Shown: positions 22,151-35,400 of the stretch, one piece after another | Layout of the letters: each line of letters opens with the position of its first letter | Numbering within the stretch: position 1 is the stretch's first letter | Source of the DNA: Scilla litardierei | Lineage: Eukaryota > Streptophyta > Magnoliopsida > Asparagales > Asparagaceae | NCBI GenBank assembly: GCA_030789695.1 | Contig: CM061142.1 | Coordinates: 360,616,257-360,680,256 of the forward strand | Reading direction: 5' to 3' | DNA: 64,000 bases | Notes under the pieces: model-generated | The model's database searches: none | The model's input: the letters and a program-made list of their open reading frames with translations, nothing else | What the model was told of the DNA's origin: nothing | Program-made: the position numbers and the translations under genes

Positions 22151-23340
22151 TTTTTGAAATTAAAGATACGAGATAATCCTAATATATGGTTCATTATACA
22201 AATACTTGAGTTAATTGCACAAAAATGTATTCAGGAAAAATACTCTTATTCTTTAAAAAATGAAGATTTAATATAAAAGATAACTGATACTAATACAACC
22301 GTCCTTGCTTGAGGAAAAAAATAAAACAAGGCCTTTATCATTTTAAAAATTCTCCTACCAACTGAGACTCGGGGTCCAAAAATCAGTAAATTCATTTTCA
22401 CACATCAAACTCACTGCACAATAGAATCAGTGAACGATTCTTAAATGTTTTAAACCAAAACATACTCTCAAATAATACTTTCAAACAAAACAACAAAGAT
22501 GACCGGATTAAAATGGCAAAAAAAGGCTGCACTATCATGCTACAATCAAAAAAGAAACTGAGGAAAAAACAAAACCTAGTGGCTGCATTACACATTTTCA
22601 ACAACAAAACGAAGAAAAAAAGTAGTAGTAAAACTGACCCTGTCCGTCGTCATCGCATCATCACAAACCAAAAACCTCTTATTCTGAAGTGGATATGTGC
22701 TGAAAATCTCTTGTCAGCATCCCGCTAAATCACAAGCTCCCCCCCTTCATCGCAAAATACAGAGGACAGGCAGATTCCATCTTTGACAATTATGTCTGCA
22801 GATCTACAAAATCATCGAAGAAAGACATCATCCCATTAAAAACTTGAAAAAAATTGAATAGTGATTGAACAAAAATAAAATTATTCGCTGGAAAATAACA
22901 GATTATAGTTCATTACTGCATGGAAAGTCCAATCTGACTGGCTGATCAATAACACAATGTTTTACTATGGTGGTGTGGCTTTAAATTAGACAATAATGCA
23001 TACGACAGACAACAAATGTATACCCTTTCAAACAGTGCCCTAGAACCATCAATATACCAATAATGAGTAGATTTTTTATCGCTTGCATGACTGCGGACGT
23101 TCGTTTTAGATTGCACCGTTAGCATCAAATCAAAAAATATACTTGGAGTAGAAAAGGTAATTCGGGGGAATTTAGTGTTAACATAGTCCCAACAATCTTT
23201 ACTTCGTGAACCTAAGTTCTCCACATATAATGTACTAATCCACAATTCAGAGTTAGTCTCAAAAACCCCAGATGTGGGAGAACAAAAAGTTGGCGAGAAA
23301 TAATGCTTCATACCTTAAGAGAACTCTTTCGTCTACTGAA
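22151..23340 (-). other. 3' flank / 3' UTR region of the MSL gene
   Basis: AT-rich, no repeat element recognised. After the MSL stop codon (minus strand) a GTATGAAGC donor-like site lies at about 23314, so the 3' UTR may be spliced. A polyadenylation site cannot be fixed. Confidence 0.4.
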
Positions 23341-23454
23341 TCATTGGCCCGCAAAGTCAAATTGGGTGCTTCCGAGTTCAGCACCATGCTTCTTAATAAT
23401 ATTTGCGGCTTGCAGTAAGATATCTTGTTCAGCAGCAAATAATTCATCTTTCCT
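23341..23454 (-). CDS. MSL terminal exon
   Basis: 114 bp, 37 codons plus TGA (plus-strand 23341-23343). Starting after CCGTAG it reads [20 protein letters not shown] and ends FDFAGQ, matching the position and length of the MSL1 C-terminus. Another AG two bases later would break the phase, so the first is preferred. Confidence 0.82.
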   Translation of the reverse strand, partial: RKDELFAAEQDILLQAANIIKKHGAELGSTQFDFAGQ

Positions 23455-26400
23455 CTACGGTAACAAGAATATATATTAGTGTCCTATAGCGGAAGTACAG
23501 AGCAATTGGACATACATGGGATAAAAATAGCACAAACATACAGAGTACAAATTATCTCAGCCGAATAAGGCATATTGAAAACATTACAATTCAACTAGGC
23601 TTAAATATATAAACTTAATGATAAATCAAATGATCCAAGAAAGGAAGAAGCTTAACACAGGCAGGACGGTCATACTAGAGCAGTTACTAAAAGAGAATAT
23701 ATTCTATAGCTAAAAACCTGGCATACAGGAAGCTGTAAACATTGTTTCGATGCGAAGAAATAATGCCAAGTCAGCCGAGTTAAAAAAATTTCTCACCTAC
23801 CGCTGATTAGGGTAGGCATTCGCGTGGGTATGGTGTTAACCCAACCCAAATAGGGCCATACCCAAAGCTGACCCTATGTTGACTGCTATTTTTCTCTAGG
23901 CGCTAAAAACCATGTTGCCAGTCTTTTCTTGTGGAAATTGCAGGGCATTATTTTATTTATTTTCTTATCATCCCCCCCCCCCCCCCCCCCCCCCCCCCAA
24001 CAAAAAAAATCCAACAAACCAACAAACACACACACACACACACAAAGGTAAAAGGAAAAATAAAACCAACTCTAAAATGACTATAGGATTCGAACCACAA
24101 AACGGTAGCAAAAACACTCATTAGCTAGAAAAGCCAAGTACCTATCTCGTGTAAAAGGCACTGGATATTATTAATGTTGATTGAATTAGCAAAAATGAGA
24201 GGCCTACTAAGAGTCAAATTGGTGGACATAATTTTGGTTGATACATGTTTAAACTATTAGGTCAATGCCTAACTTCAATTTTTATGTTCCTCGCCTTTTT
24301 CTATTATTCAGTGTGGGAATATTATCCTTCACACCCCCTCTAAAACTCAACGTGGATCCAATTTTGAGTTTGAAAGACAGATGAGAAGAATACCTAGCCA
24401 TATTAGAGAAGAATATGAGCTCCGATGTCATGTTAGAATTAGAATAGCTATCGAGGAGTCACATGTTTAAAATTAAATAGGTGGGAACATAAACCAAGTT
24501 GTCTAGCCCAAAATCTCAATCTATTAGGTAGAAGCCAAATTTCAATTTTATGTTCATCACATTTTCTAATTATTATTTCCAATGTAGGACTATTTTTCCT
24601 TACCAATATATTAATACTATTTGGATCATCTGCAGCATTGAAGCACCAATACCACTACTTAGTTGCCGCTCTCATGTCCGATACATATAGGACGCTGATA
24701 CATCGTCGATACGCCCTAATATGTCTGTGATACCTATCAGGTTTGTTTTTAACCCAAAGAGAAGAAAAGGAAAAATGCTCGATAATTGATCTAAACACTC
24801 GTCCTTTGTTGCAAGATTTCCTATTCTTTTTATTTCATGGGTCGGGTCATTTCAAATTCTGTTGGTATGTTAATGAGATTGAATTATGCACAATAAGTGT
24901 GTAATAATTATAATAGATGTTGGCATGCTTATTATTGTTCCTTAATACGATATTTTATTTCTATTTATACAGAGAGATGTAATTTTTTGGCTTGGTGATA
25001 GAACTGGAAACAAATCTGAACTTTTATTGAAGAAAACAGGATAAAAATGATAATGTTGGTTACAATTCTAGGGGCAACCACCCTCTCAAGACGTCGTTAA
25101 GAGGACGTCCGCACTCTTCCCTAAGTTGAACATTCAAATCTCAATTTTGCATGTCCCTAGGGCTGGCCGTCGCACCCCCTACATATACCCAATTGCGAAA
25201 TTAAACAAATTACAAGATTGCCTTTATTTCTAATAAAATAATAGGAATCAAATAATAAGGGTGCGAACACGTCCCTGCGTCAAATGGTTGGGCCGGTTCC
25301 TCCTCCGGTCCACTTTCGCCTCGAGTACGTAATGATCCCAGTACTCCCCCAAAAGTGTCATCTTGTCCTCAAGGTAGAAATCTGGAAATTATTGTACCAT
25401 GACGCTCTCCAACTCTCAGATGCTTTCATATTCTGGCAAGCCCTTCCAACGCACCAACACCTCCCGCTCTCCAGCTCTCCCACTCCGCACACCCATCAAC
25501 TCCTCAGGCTCCAACGAACCTTCCATATCCTCCATTAATGTCTCCGAGAGTGAAGGAGAAGGTGTATGACCTCCAATCGCCTGCCGCAGCTGGGACACGG
25601 GAAACACCGGATAAATGACCGATCCTGAGGACAATTTCAATCTATAAGCTACTGGCCCCACCTTAGCCTCCACCTCAAAAAGCCCGAAATATCTGGGAGA
25701 GAGCTTCTCATTTCTTCGATGGGCTTGGGACTTCTGCCTGTACAGATGCAATTTCAGATATATCATGTCCCCCACGTCGAACTGTACATCTCGACGGTGT
25801 AGGTCAGCCCTCATCTTCATGACCTGCTGAGCTCTAGCCAAGTGGAGCTTCAGCTCGTCCAAAATCCGGTCCCGCTCGGCTAAGTACTACTCCACATCTG
25901 ATACCGACGTCGTCTCCTACCCATAGTGCAGCAAGTGAGGGGGTCCCGGCCATACAACATCCTGAAGGGTGTCATCTGAGCGGCCGTGTGATATGAAGTA
26001 TTGTGCCATTACTCCGCAAACGTCAGCCAACAGGCTTCAGGCTCTCCGAGATGAAACACCGCAAGTAGGACTCGATGCTCCTGTTAACGACCTCAGTCTG
26101 ACTGTCAGTCTGTGGATGATGGTGGTACTCCGTCGCAAAACTGTCCCCTGCAGCCTGACGAGATCCTGCCAAAATCTACTCAAAACCATCTCTATCAGAG
26201 ACAATGGACTTCAGGAGCCAATGTAAGCGGATGACCTCCCTCACGAACACCTCCGCCACCGAAACTGCGATGTAAGAATGTCTAAGCGGTATGAAGTGAG
26301 CATATTTGCTGAGACAATCCACCACCACAAATATCACCGTGAATCCCCCAGACTTAGGCAACCCGTCAATGAAGTCCATGGAGAGGTCCTCCTAGACTCG

Positions 26401-29400
26401 CTCTGGCAAGGACAGTGGCTGCAGTAACCCTCCTGAGGACATCGTCATATACTTATGACGTTGGACACGTCACACTCAGCTACCATCCTCGAGATGTCCT
26501 TCTTCATCTCCCGTCAATACACCTCTTTAGCCATCCTCTGATAGGTCTTGAGGACCCTAGAATGCCCCTGCACAACACTGCAATGAAACTCCTGAAATAT
26601 GGCCGGAATGTGGGTGGATGTCCTCGGTATCACCAGGCGACCCCAATATACCAATCTCCTGTCCTGCAAGGCATATCCCAAGTGATCTACTGACCCCTGT
26701 AAAAGTGCCGCCCGGATACCAGCCAGCTCCTGGTCCCCCTCGACCTCTTTTGCAATGGCACCCAGTCCTGAAGCACTTATACAGACAATGTCGCCAACTG
26801 TATATCCTCGTCTCTCTGCGACAGAGCGTCGGCCGTCTTATTCTCCAGCCCTGGGTAATATTCTATCTCAAATTTGTACCTCATCAGCTTCCTCAATCAC
26901 TTCTGGTGCCCTCTGCTACCATTCGCTGCTCCAACAGATACTTAAGACTCCTCTTATCTGTGCACACTAATAAGAATCTCCCAGCAGATACGGTCTCCAC
27001 TTCTGAATAGCCAGGACGATAGCCATCAGCTCTCTCATACACCGACTTCAATCTGGCCCTCGCCATCAGTAATAAGCGATATGACGCTTATCGTGCATCA
27101 GCACCGCCCCTAGTCCAGCCTTGATGCGTCAGCCTCCACAATAAAAGGTCTCGAGAAAGCGGGTAGCGCCAACACTGGTACTGTCGTCATGGCTTTCTTC
27201 AAAGCCTCAAAAGCAAGTGTCGCTTCGTCACCCCATACAAACTGATCCTTCTTCAACAACTCTGTGAGTGGCCATACGATTGTACCATATCCCTCGACAA
27301 ACCTCCTGTAGTAACATGTGAGGCCTAAGAACCCCCCTCAGCCCCTTCAGAGTGGTGGGGCACGGTCAGTCCAGCATAGCCGCTATTTTCGCCATGTCTG
27401 CAACTACTCCCTCTGAGGACACCACATGCCCCAAGTACTCTACCTATGGCTATCCAAATAAACACTTCTTTCGGTTCCCGTACAACTGATGGTACTGCAA
27501 CTCCTGGAACACTACATGTAAGTGATCCAAATGCTCCTCCAACGAGCGGCTGTATAGCAAGATATCATCAAAGAATACAAGTACAAATCTCCTCAAGTAG
27601 GAACGAAATACATTGTTCATCAGTGCCTGGAACGTAGCCGGTGCGTTAGTCAAGCCAAATGGCATGACTAAGATCTCATAATGGCCTTCATGTGTCCTGA
27701 AGGCCGTTTTGGGGACATCCTCCTTCATTCTGTTCTGATGGCAGATTGATTTGAGGTCTATCTTTGAAAATATGGCTGACCTATATAACTCGTCGTGGAG
27801 CTCGTCAATCGCCAGAATAGGAAATTTGTCTGGCACAGTCTCCTTGTTTAGCACTCTGTAATCTACGCAAAACCGCCAGCTCCCATTCTTCTTTTTAACC
27901 AACAGCACTGGACTGGAGAAGTGACTCACACTGGGCTGAATGACACCAGCCTAAACCATCTCTTCCACCATCTTATCTATTTCATCCTTCTGTATCTGGG
28001 GGTAGCGATAGGGCCTGACGCTAATAGGGGACACCCCCTCTCGCAACATTATGGTGTGCTCGTGGTCCCTAGGTGGAGGAAGACCACATGGCTCCTGAAA
28101 AAACATCTCCAAACTTCTCCAGCCAAAGGGCATGACTAAGATCTCATAGTGGCCTTCATGTGTCCTGAAGGCCGTTTTGGGGACATCCTCCTTCATTCTG
28201 ATCCGATGGTAGCTTGATTTGAGGTCTATCTTTGAAAATATGGCTGCCCTATGTAACTCATCGTGGAGCTCGCAATCACCAGAATAGGAAATTTGTCTGG
28301 CAGTCTCCTTGTTTAGCACTATGTAATCTACGCAAAACCGCCAGCTCCCATTCTTCTTTTTAACCAATAGCACCGGACTGGAGAAGGGACTCACACTGGG
28401 CTGGATGAAACCAGCCTGAACCATCTCTTCCACCATCTTATCTATTTCATCCTTCTGTATCTGGGGGTAGCGATATGGCCTGACGCTGATAGGGGCCACC
28501 CCCTCTCGCAACACTATGGTGTACTCGTGGTCCCTAGGTGGAGGAAGACCCCATTGCTCTTGAAAAAACATCTTCAAACTGCTCTAACATCGACTGCACC
28601 TCTCGTGGGACCGGTTGCTCTCTATTTGCATCAGCACCACTCTCTCCTGCTAGCATGTGTAGCTCCACCAAAAAACCTTCCCCATCTGCCTGGATGGTAC
28701 GTACTATGGTCTTCAGGGAAACCAACACTCTGCACGGATTGCGGTCCCCCCACAACGTCACTGCTCTCACATCCTCCTGAAACTCCATCCTGAGAAGTTT
28801 CCAGTTCACCTTCATCTCCCCCAATCTCTGTAGCCAAGTCATGCCCAGAATGATATATGTACTGCCCAAATCTAACGGCAAGAAATCCGTTAATATCTGT
28901 ATTTCCTGTAATATCAGCACCAGTCCTCGACATACACCCCTGCTGTTCTCCTTCTTGCACATCCCCATCGTCACACTAAAACTGCCATTGTCTACCAGCT
29001 GCAGTCCCTGCTGTTTCACTATCCTCCCAGAGATGAAATTGTGGGTCGCCCCACTGTCTACGAGAACTGTCACCATCTGATCACCAATATGTCCCCTCAA
29101 CTTCATGGTATGATTCGGGGTGAACCCTACCACAGAGTTAAGTGAGACCTCCGCTACATCTAACTGTCGGTCCTTTGTTTCCTCAATAACCTCGTGCTCA
29201 CCCTCCGCGTCCTCATCCTCATCCTCCAACAGCAGTACCTGCAATTTGTGCCATTGCGCATCAATGTCCCGGGGTGAACCTCTCGTCACACCTGAAGCAG
29301 AGTCCCTTCTCACGCTTCTCCCTCATCTTTGCATCAGACATCCTCCTGAACTGATCCCCTGCTGGTGGCGCCTGCTCCTCTCGCCGGTTTTCTCCCTGCC

Positions 29401-32400
29401 AGTCTGATCTGTCCCCGTGGTAGCCTTCACCCCTCTTGTAACTGCTGAAGCTCCACGTTGCACATGTCCCACATACCCGCTCTTCGCTCTCCTCGGCCTG
29501 GTGGTACTCGACCATCTGTGCCATCTCCATGACCTCCACCAGTCCCTTGGGCTTGTACGGTCGAATCTCAGAGCGAATAACAGGCTTCAGGTCCTTCGTG
29601 AATGTGCCCTCCAGTGACTCGTCAGTGACCTTATGCACTCGCCCTCATAAGGTCTCAAACTTCTCGATGTACTCCCTTACTGGTCCGTCCTGCCTGAGCG
29701 AATACAACTGCTCGTGAAGGTTTCCCAGATGGGGATCCCGAAACCTCTCCAAAATGCGATCATGAAACTCCTCCCAACTGCAAAAATGGTGTTACTTCTC
29801 CTTCCACTGATACCATCCTAGGGCTCTCCCCTCCATACAGATGGCTGCTGCCTCCAGCTTCTGTGCCTCGGTCATGCGATACACAGTGAAGTACCTCTCC
29901 GCTCTGAAAATCCATGCATGCGGGTCCTCTCCCTCGAACACGGGCATCTTCAACTTCCAAAATGCCAATGGTCTAGCATACCATCTGCGCGTTCGTGCTG
30001 ATGATAATGCCGACACCTCTCATGATGTGTCCCATGCTCTCCCTCTGGTCTTCTACCATGGTCTCCATAGCCCCCTCGTGGACATCCTCCGATTCTCCCA
30101 TAATCTTCACATCCCTCATCAGCTCCAAAGTCTCCCCCCGTAGGTTCCCCCACCATCGTCAATGTGATTTCTGCCCCCTCCTTCATTCCCATAGTGATAA
30201 CCTTCCCCATGCATATGTCCAGAAAACTCGCGGGGCTCCTGAAATTGCTCCTCGTACCACTGACGAATCAACAGAAGCTCGGAAGGGGCTGTTCGAAAAC
30301 GTCGCGATCATTGAAGACCCCTGGCAGCTGCTGAGGCTGCCGGAGGCCCCACGGGCCCTCCGGTGGTCCGGGCAGGGTCGGGCGCCCTGTCGATGGCCGA
30401 CATGGTTCGACCGGCCCTGCCAGCCAATTTCTGGGGTAGGCACGATCGGGGTCGGTCGACCCCTGGATTGCATCTGGGGGTTCGGCCGATCAGATCTGAC
30501 GCTCTGGTGGGGTCCCTTGACCTCCTCGTCCCTCCACGGCTCTTCCTCCTCATCTTTGAAGTATTCATAGACGTCAGAGAGCAAGCCTTCATCGAAAGTC
30601 TTCACTTTTCATTCCCCTTCTCCAAAGGTGGAACCTTTTTTGAAGAACTAGGGTTCGCGCCATCGTTCCCACCTTTTCATTGGGAATCGAAAGTTGGAAG
30701 ATGATCTGCGCGAGGGCTTCGTCTGTTTTGTCTTGTTTAGCCGTGAGCCGATCAACGGAAGCCGCCAACTTTGCAATCGACTCACCGTTCTCCGTTAGTG
30801 TTCTCTTCACCTACACGATCTCTCCATATTACTCTTCTCCTCCCCCGCTTCGCCCCGATATTTAGCCCTTGTTGATGCCGCCATGAATCGAACGCTCTGA
30901 TACCAAATTGATAGAATCGGAAGCAAAGCTGAACTTTTATTGAAGAAAATACGATAAAAATGATAACTTTGGTTACAATTCTAGGGTAAACCACCCGCCC
31001 AAGACGTCGTTAAAAGGACGTCCACACTCTTCCCTAAGTTGAACACTCAAATCTCAATTTTTGCATGCCACTAGGACCGGCCGTCGCACTCCCCACATAT
31101 ACCCAATTGCGAAATTAAACAAATTACAAGTTTGTCCTTATTTCTAATAAAATAATAGAAATCAAATAATAAGGGTGCGAACACGTCCCTGAGTCAAATG
31201 GTTGAGCCGCTTCCTCCTCCGGTCCGTCGCTACCTCAAGTACGTGATGATCCCATCAGTGTTATGCTAAATAACAATAATGTGCCACTTATTATCTTTTA
31301 TGCAATATTTTTGGCTACATGTAATCGAAAAGGAATGTAACATTTGGATGTGTCATTTCTTGTAACTATATAGAAGTATCATCATTGGATATTTATTGAA
31401 GTATTGTGATTTGTAATTGTGGATGAATTGATGATATCAAATTGTTTACTTAATGTTTATTTATCTAAGTATTGTAACCTTCATTTCTATATGCATGTAT
31501 GTATATGTATATATGTTGCCACATCCAAGATGTGCCCATCATATTTTATTTTGAAATTTTCCATATCACCATGTCCATGTCCATATCGTATAGTTCCCAT
31601 GCTCGTGTCTATGTCAATGCTTCACAACCAGCAACTTAACTTGGGTTAGAGCCTTTAATTGGAACCTGGCCCGATTATTAATCAGGTTAGGCAGGTTGCA
31701 AATTGATCCAAATGCAACCTGAAACCGTTTTTGTACTACCCATACCAAAAAATTTCGGGTCAGTTTCATGTTTGACCCATAAGATTGAGTTCAAATTGCC
31801 ACCCCAAACAGATTAATTACTTGTACACACTGCTGAAATGATCAATCATTCAAGATCATCAACCCTTCATTACAAACCAATGGTATTAAATATGTGACAT
31901 GCATCATACAAGTGCATATTTGACTTCTTCCCCAAAAAAAGATTTGACTAGCATCTTCCCATCAAAGTTGCATTTATAGCTGAAATTATCATATGAAAAT
32001 TGCTAGTCTGTAAGCTCAAGGCTATAATGCAATCAGTACAAAAGAAATCGACATATACCATAATTAGTGTCCATAAACAGACCAAGAATACATTAACAGA
32101 TAATTAAAGATTTTAATTTTATGGACGAACTGTTGACAATGGATAATAAAACTCACCATGTTTTTAAGATTGCATCCCAGAGTGAGCTCTGCAAATGAAT
32201 TCTCTATTCTCGAAAGATAGCAATAAGGAGCATCCTTCTCTAGGTATACGTTGGGATTAGATCTCAGCATGGATTTAATCTCCTCCGAGACAATGGGAAT
32301 CTTTTCAAGATCACAAATGCACACAGGAATTTTTTTAAGACTAGCCCGCCATTGAGCACGTGATTTATTTATAATTGCCTACAAGTTTCACAAGCAACCA

Positions 32401-35400
32401 GGTTAGTAAAGAAAAAAGATACCTCCAAGTTTATCTAGCCCAAGCACATGGTTTAGTTGAATGAGTGAGAAAGAAATACATGGCAACCTTTATTCGGATT
32501 AGTAATGTAAATTTATAAGGGATCTCCCAGACATTGTAGAATAAATACAGAAGTGTAACAATCCATTTCCACCAAGGCATTCACCACGCAATGCAAATTG
32601 TTTTAGATGTTTTAACTACAAAGAGAACATTCAAAAGTATCCACACGGACTGATTCACTTGATATACAAATAACAGCAAGACTGAAAATTATTGGGAACT
32701 AGTAAAAACAGAATACCAAATTCTGCTTAAGATGAGCATCTTAAGAGCCTGGCAGCCATCTAGCGGCATCGTGTACCACAAAAAGGCAGTTACGTCAAAT
32801 TTTGAACAATAAATTTTGTGAAACAGGGATATTATACAATTTTGGGACAATTAACTGAGCATGAACATGAATGTTCGTGTGCGAAAAATTGGGTAACATC
32901 TAATAAGGTGGTTTTACTATTTCCAGAAAAAGCAAGGCACAATTTTTATCATGTAAACTTAAACATAAACATTAAGAAACTAAACCTTTCATATTATTGC
33001 AAAGGATCATTGTGCATGGAACTCCATACTTTTCATCTATGTTTTAATCTTGATGGGTTTTGCTAGATAGCTCATATTTGCCTTTCTATTTATTTTTAAC
33101 AATGTTAGAATTCAATGAATTTCTTCTAGTTCTGTGAGACGTAATGATTTGCTTTTTCAAGATGTTTATGCCATACATTTCATAACTCCGATAAATCTTA
33201 AGATCATTGAGATTTATTGAGAAAAACTAGTCATAACCCGTGAACATAGGTCACGGGGCATTCAAAATATTTCCATAAAAAATTTGAACCGATTCAAAAT
33301 CCCCTTCTCCCCCAAAAAAGTTTGCAGCCTCTTCAAAATCTGTTATATTTCAGATCTGGATCTGGGATAAAAATGGGATTTTATGGGTTTTTGGGGATGA
33401 AAATAGGACTTTTACGGGAAAGGATGGATTTTTAGGGTTGGGGAAGAGATTTGGGGAAGAAAAAGAGGGGATTTTATTGATGTGGAAACAGAAATACAAA
33501 GATAACTAGCATCGATTCGAGAAGAGGCCCTTCTACTAGCTTTCGATTCGAGATCAAAGCCTAAGATCTCCAACTAATTGTCCGTAGACAAATTGACTAA
33601 AGGATTTTCATCAACAAATCGAGCATAGCCCTTCCCCTAGCCGGTCCTAGCTATAAATAAAAGAAAATTGAAAACCCCCATAATAACTGAAAATTACAAA
33701 AATGCCCTTAGTGGGCCGAAACTCCCAGAAACGCAACATTACTCCGTCCCAAAGAACCACATTGTTCTCAAGGTGGTGTATGAAGTGCGCAGACGGGCTA
33801 CTCCACGTGCAGGTGCTCTCGGTCCTCCTCGCCAGCCTCCAGCATTATCATGGTATTCTCCTCATTCATGATCAAAATCTGTAAGGAACGGTCACCGCAG
33901 CGATGCCCTAGAGAAAACTTCTCGTCACACTTGAAGCACAAACCCTTGGCAAGTTTATCACAGATCTCAGCCTCCGTCATCCGCCGCGTGTGCCCCCTGG
34001 GTGTGGCTCTACCCCCTTCTCCGTGCTAACTGATACTCATCATGTGGCTGTGGGCGCCTTCTTGAAAGAAAGTTCTCCACATGCCCCTCGAGACTTTCTC
34101 TCCTGTTCCAACATGTCCTCCATTATCCTTGTCAAACTCATGCACTCTCACAGACTCGACGGCCTATGTGCTCTCACCTCTGATCTGATAGTCAGTTTCA
34201 ACCCTTTCATGAAGCATCCCTCAAATGACTCTCCAAACACCCTACGGATCCAGCTAACCAGCATCTCAAACTTCATGATATACTCACTCACGGCCACATC
34301 CTGCCTCAGAGCATACAACCTCTCAAATGTATTTCCGGTCTGTACCTCGCCAAACCTCTCCAATAATAGCGCCATAAACTCCTACCAAGTACCAAAAGGT
34401 CGGTCCTACTGGGCCAATCGATACCACGACAACGCTTCCCCTTCCAGACAGAGCACCGCTGCCCTAAGCCAATCCTCCTGCTGGACCATCGATACCTCGA
34501 AGTATCTCTCCACTCTGTATATCCATGAGTCTAGGTCCTCTCCATTGAAACGGGCATCTTCACCTTCCTGACCCGGTTTTTCGCCCACCCTGATCTCCTC
34601 TCCCCTGCTAGTAATCATATGGCCGATATGGAAGATGAGGAGGTACATCATATCCATGGCCTCCTACACTGTCTCTTCTTCCGTTTCACGCACCACCACC
34701 CCATTCATCTTCGCCTCCATCCCCGCGATCCCAATGATCATCCTCGTGGTACCTGTCGTAGTCCTCATACTCCGCTTCACGCCCTGGGGGCCCTCCGTCG
34801 TAGAAATCAACACCAAAGTCATCCCGAGGATCATCAAACCCTTCGCCAAGGCCCACTCGCTGCCACAGTCCTCTCCAGGGGGCGTTGGTGGCTCTAAGTA
34901 GGGCCGCCGGCCCGAATCTGGCTGTTGGGGGCCCTGTCGGGTAGCCAGGGACCCAGAATGCCCATGGTGGGCCGATAGGGGCCTCGAATGGGCCTGGCGG
35001 TTCGCCGGGGTTCCCGCAGGGCCCCGTGCAGTTTGTCGGGTTCCCACAGGGCCTCGGGCGGGCTTGCTGGGGCTCAGCGAAGCCCTGGCGGGCCGCCAGG
35101 GGCTCCGCCGTGGCTTGGCGGTTCGCTAGAGGCCCTACGGGCCATAACGGGCTTGGCGAACCCCTGGCGGCCCGCCAAGGCATGTCGAGTGCACTGGGGT
35201 GCCGTTGGTGCTGTCTGGTCCCTCGTTCGCCCTCCCGACTGTCGTAGATCTCATACTGTGTCTCATTGCCTTCTCTGGGATCACAATCCTTGTCGTCCGC
35301 TACTAGATCTGCATCCGAAAGAAGTCCCTCGCGAAAGGGATCAACTTTCTCTTTCCCCTTCACCAAAGATCTCGCCTTTTGCTCCGGATTTAGGGTTTCG

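Larger units (their letters stand above)
24996..31257 (-). mobile_element. Ty3/gypsy chromovirus, full-length, old and degenerate
   Basis: LTRs at 24996-25340 and 30909-31257 (345 and 349 bp) differ by roughly 10% by eye. On the minus strand the order is LTR, primer site, gag, protease, RT, RNase H, integrase, chromodomain, LTR. The flanking pentamers (CTTGG left, GTGTT right) do not match, so the target duplication is lost or one end has been exchanged. It fills most of the last MSL intron. Many stops and frameshifts and a 468-bp duplication in RT make it inactive. Confidence 0.93.

Noticed and set aside
23912..24124. Short open frame over the C homopolymer and CA run
   Set aside because: Simple-sequence translation, no conserved content.
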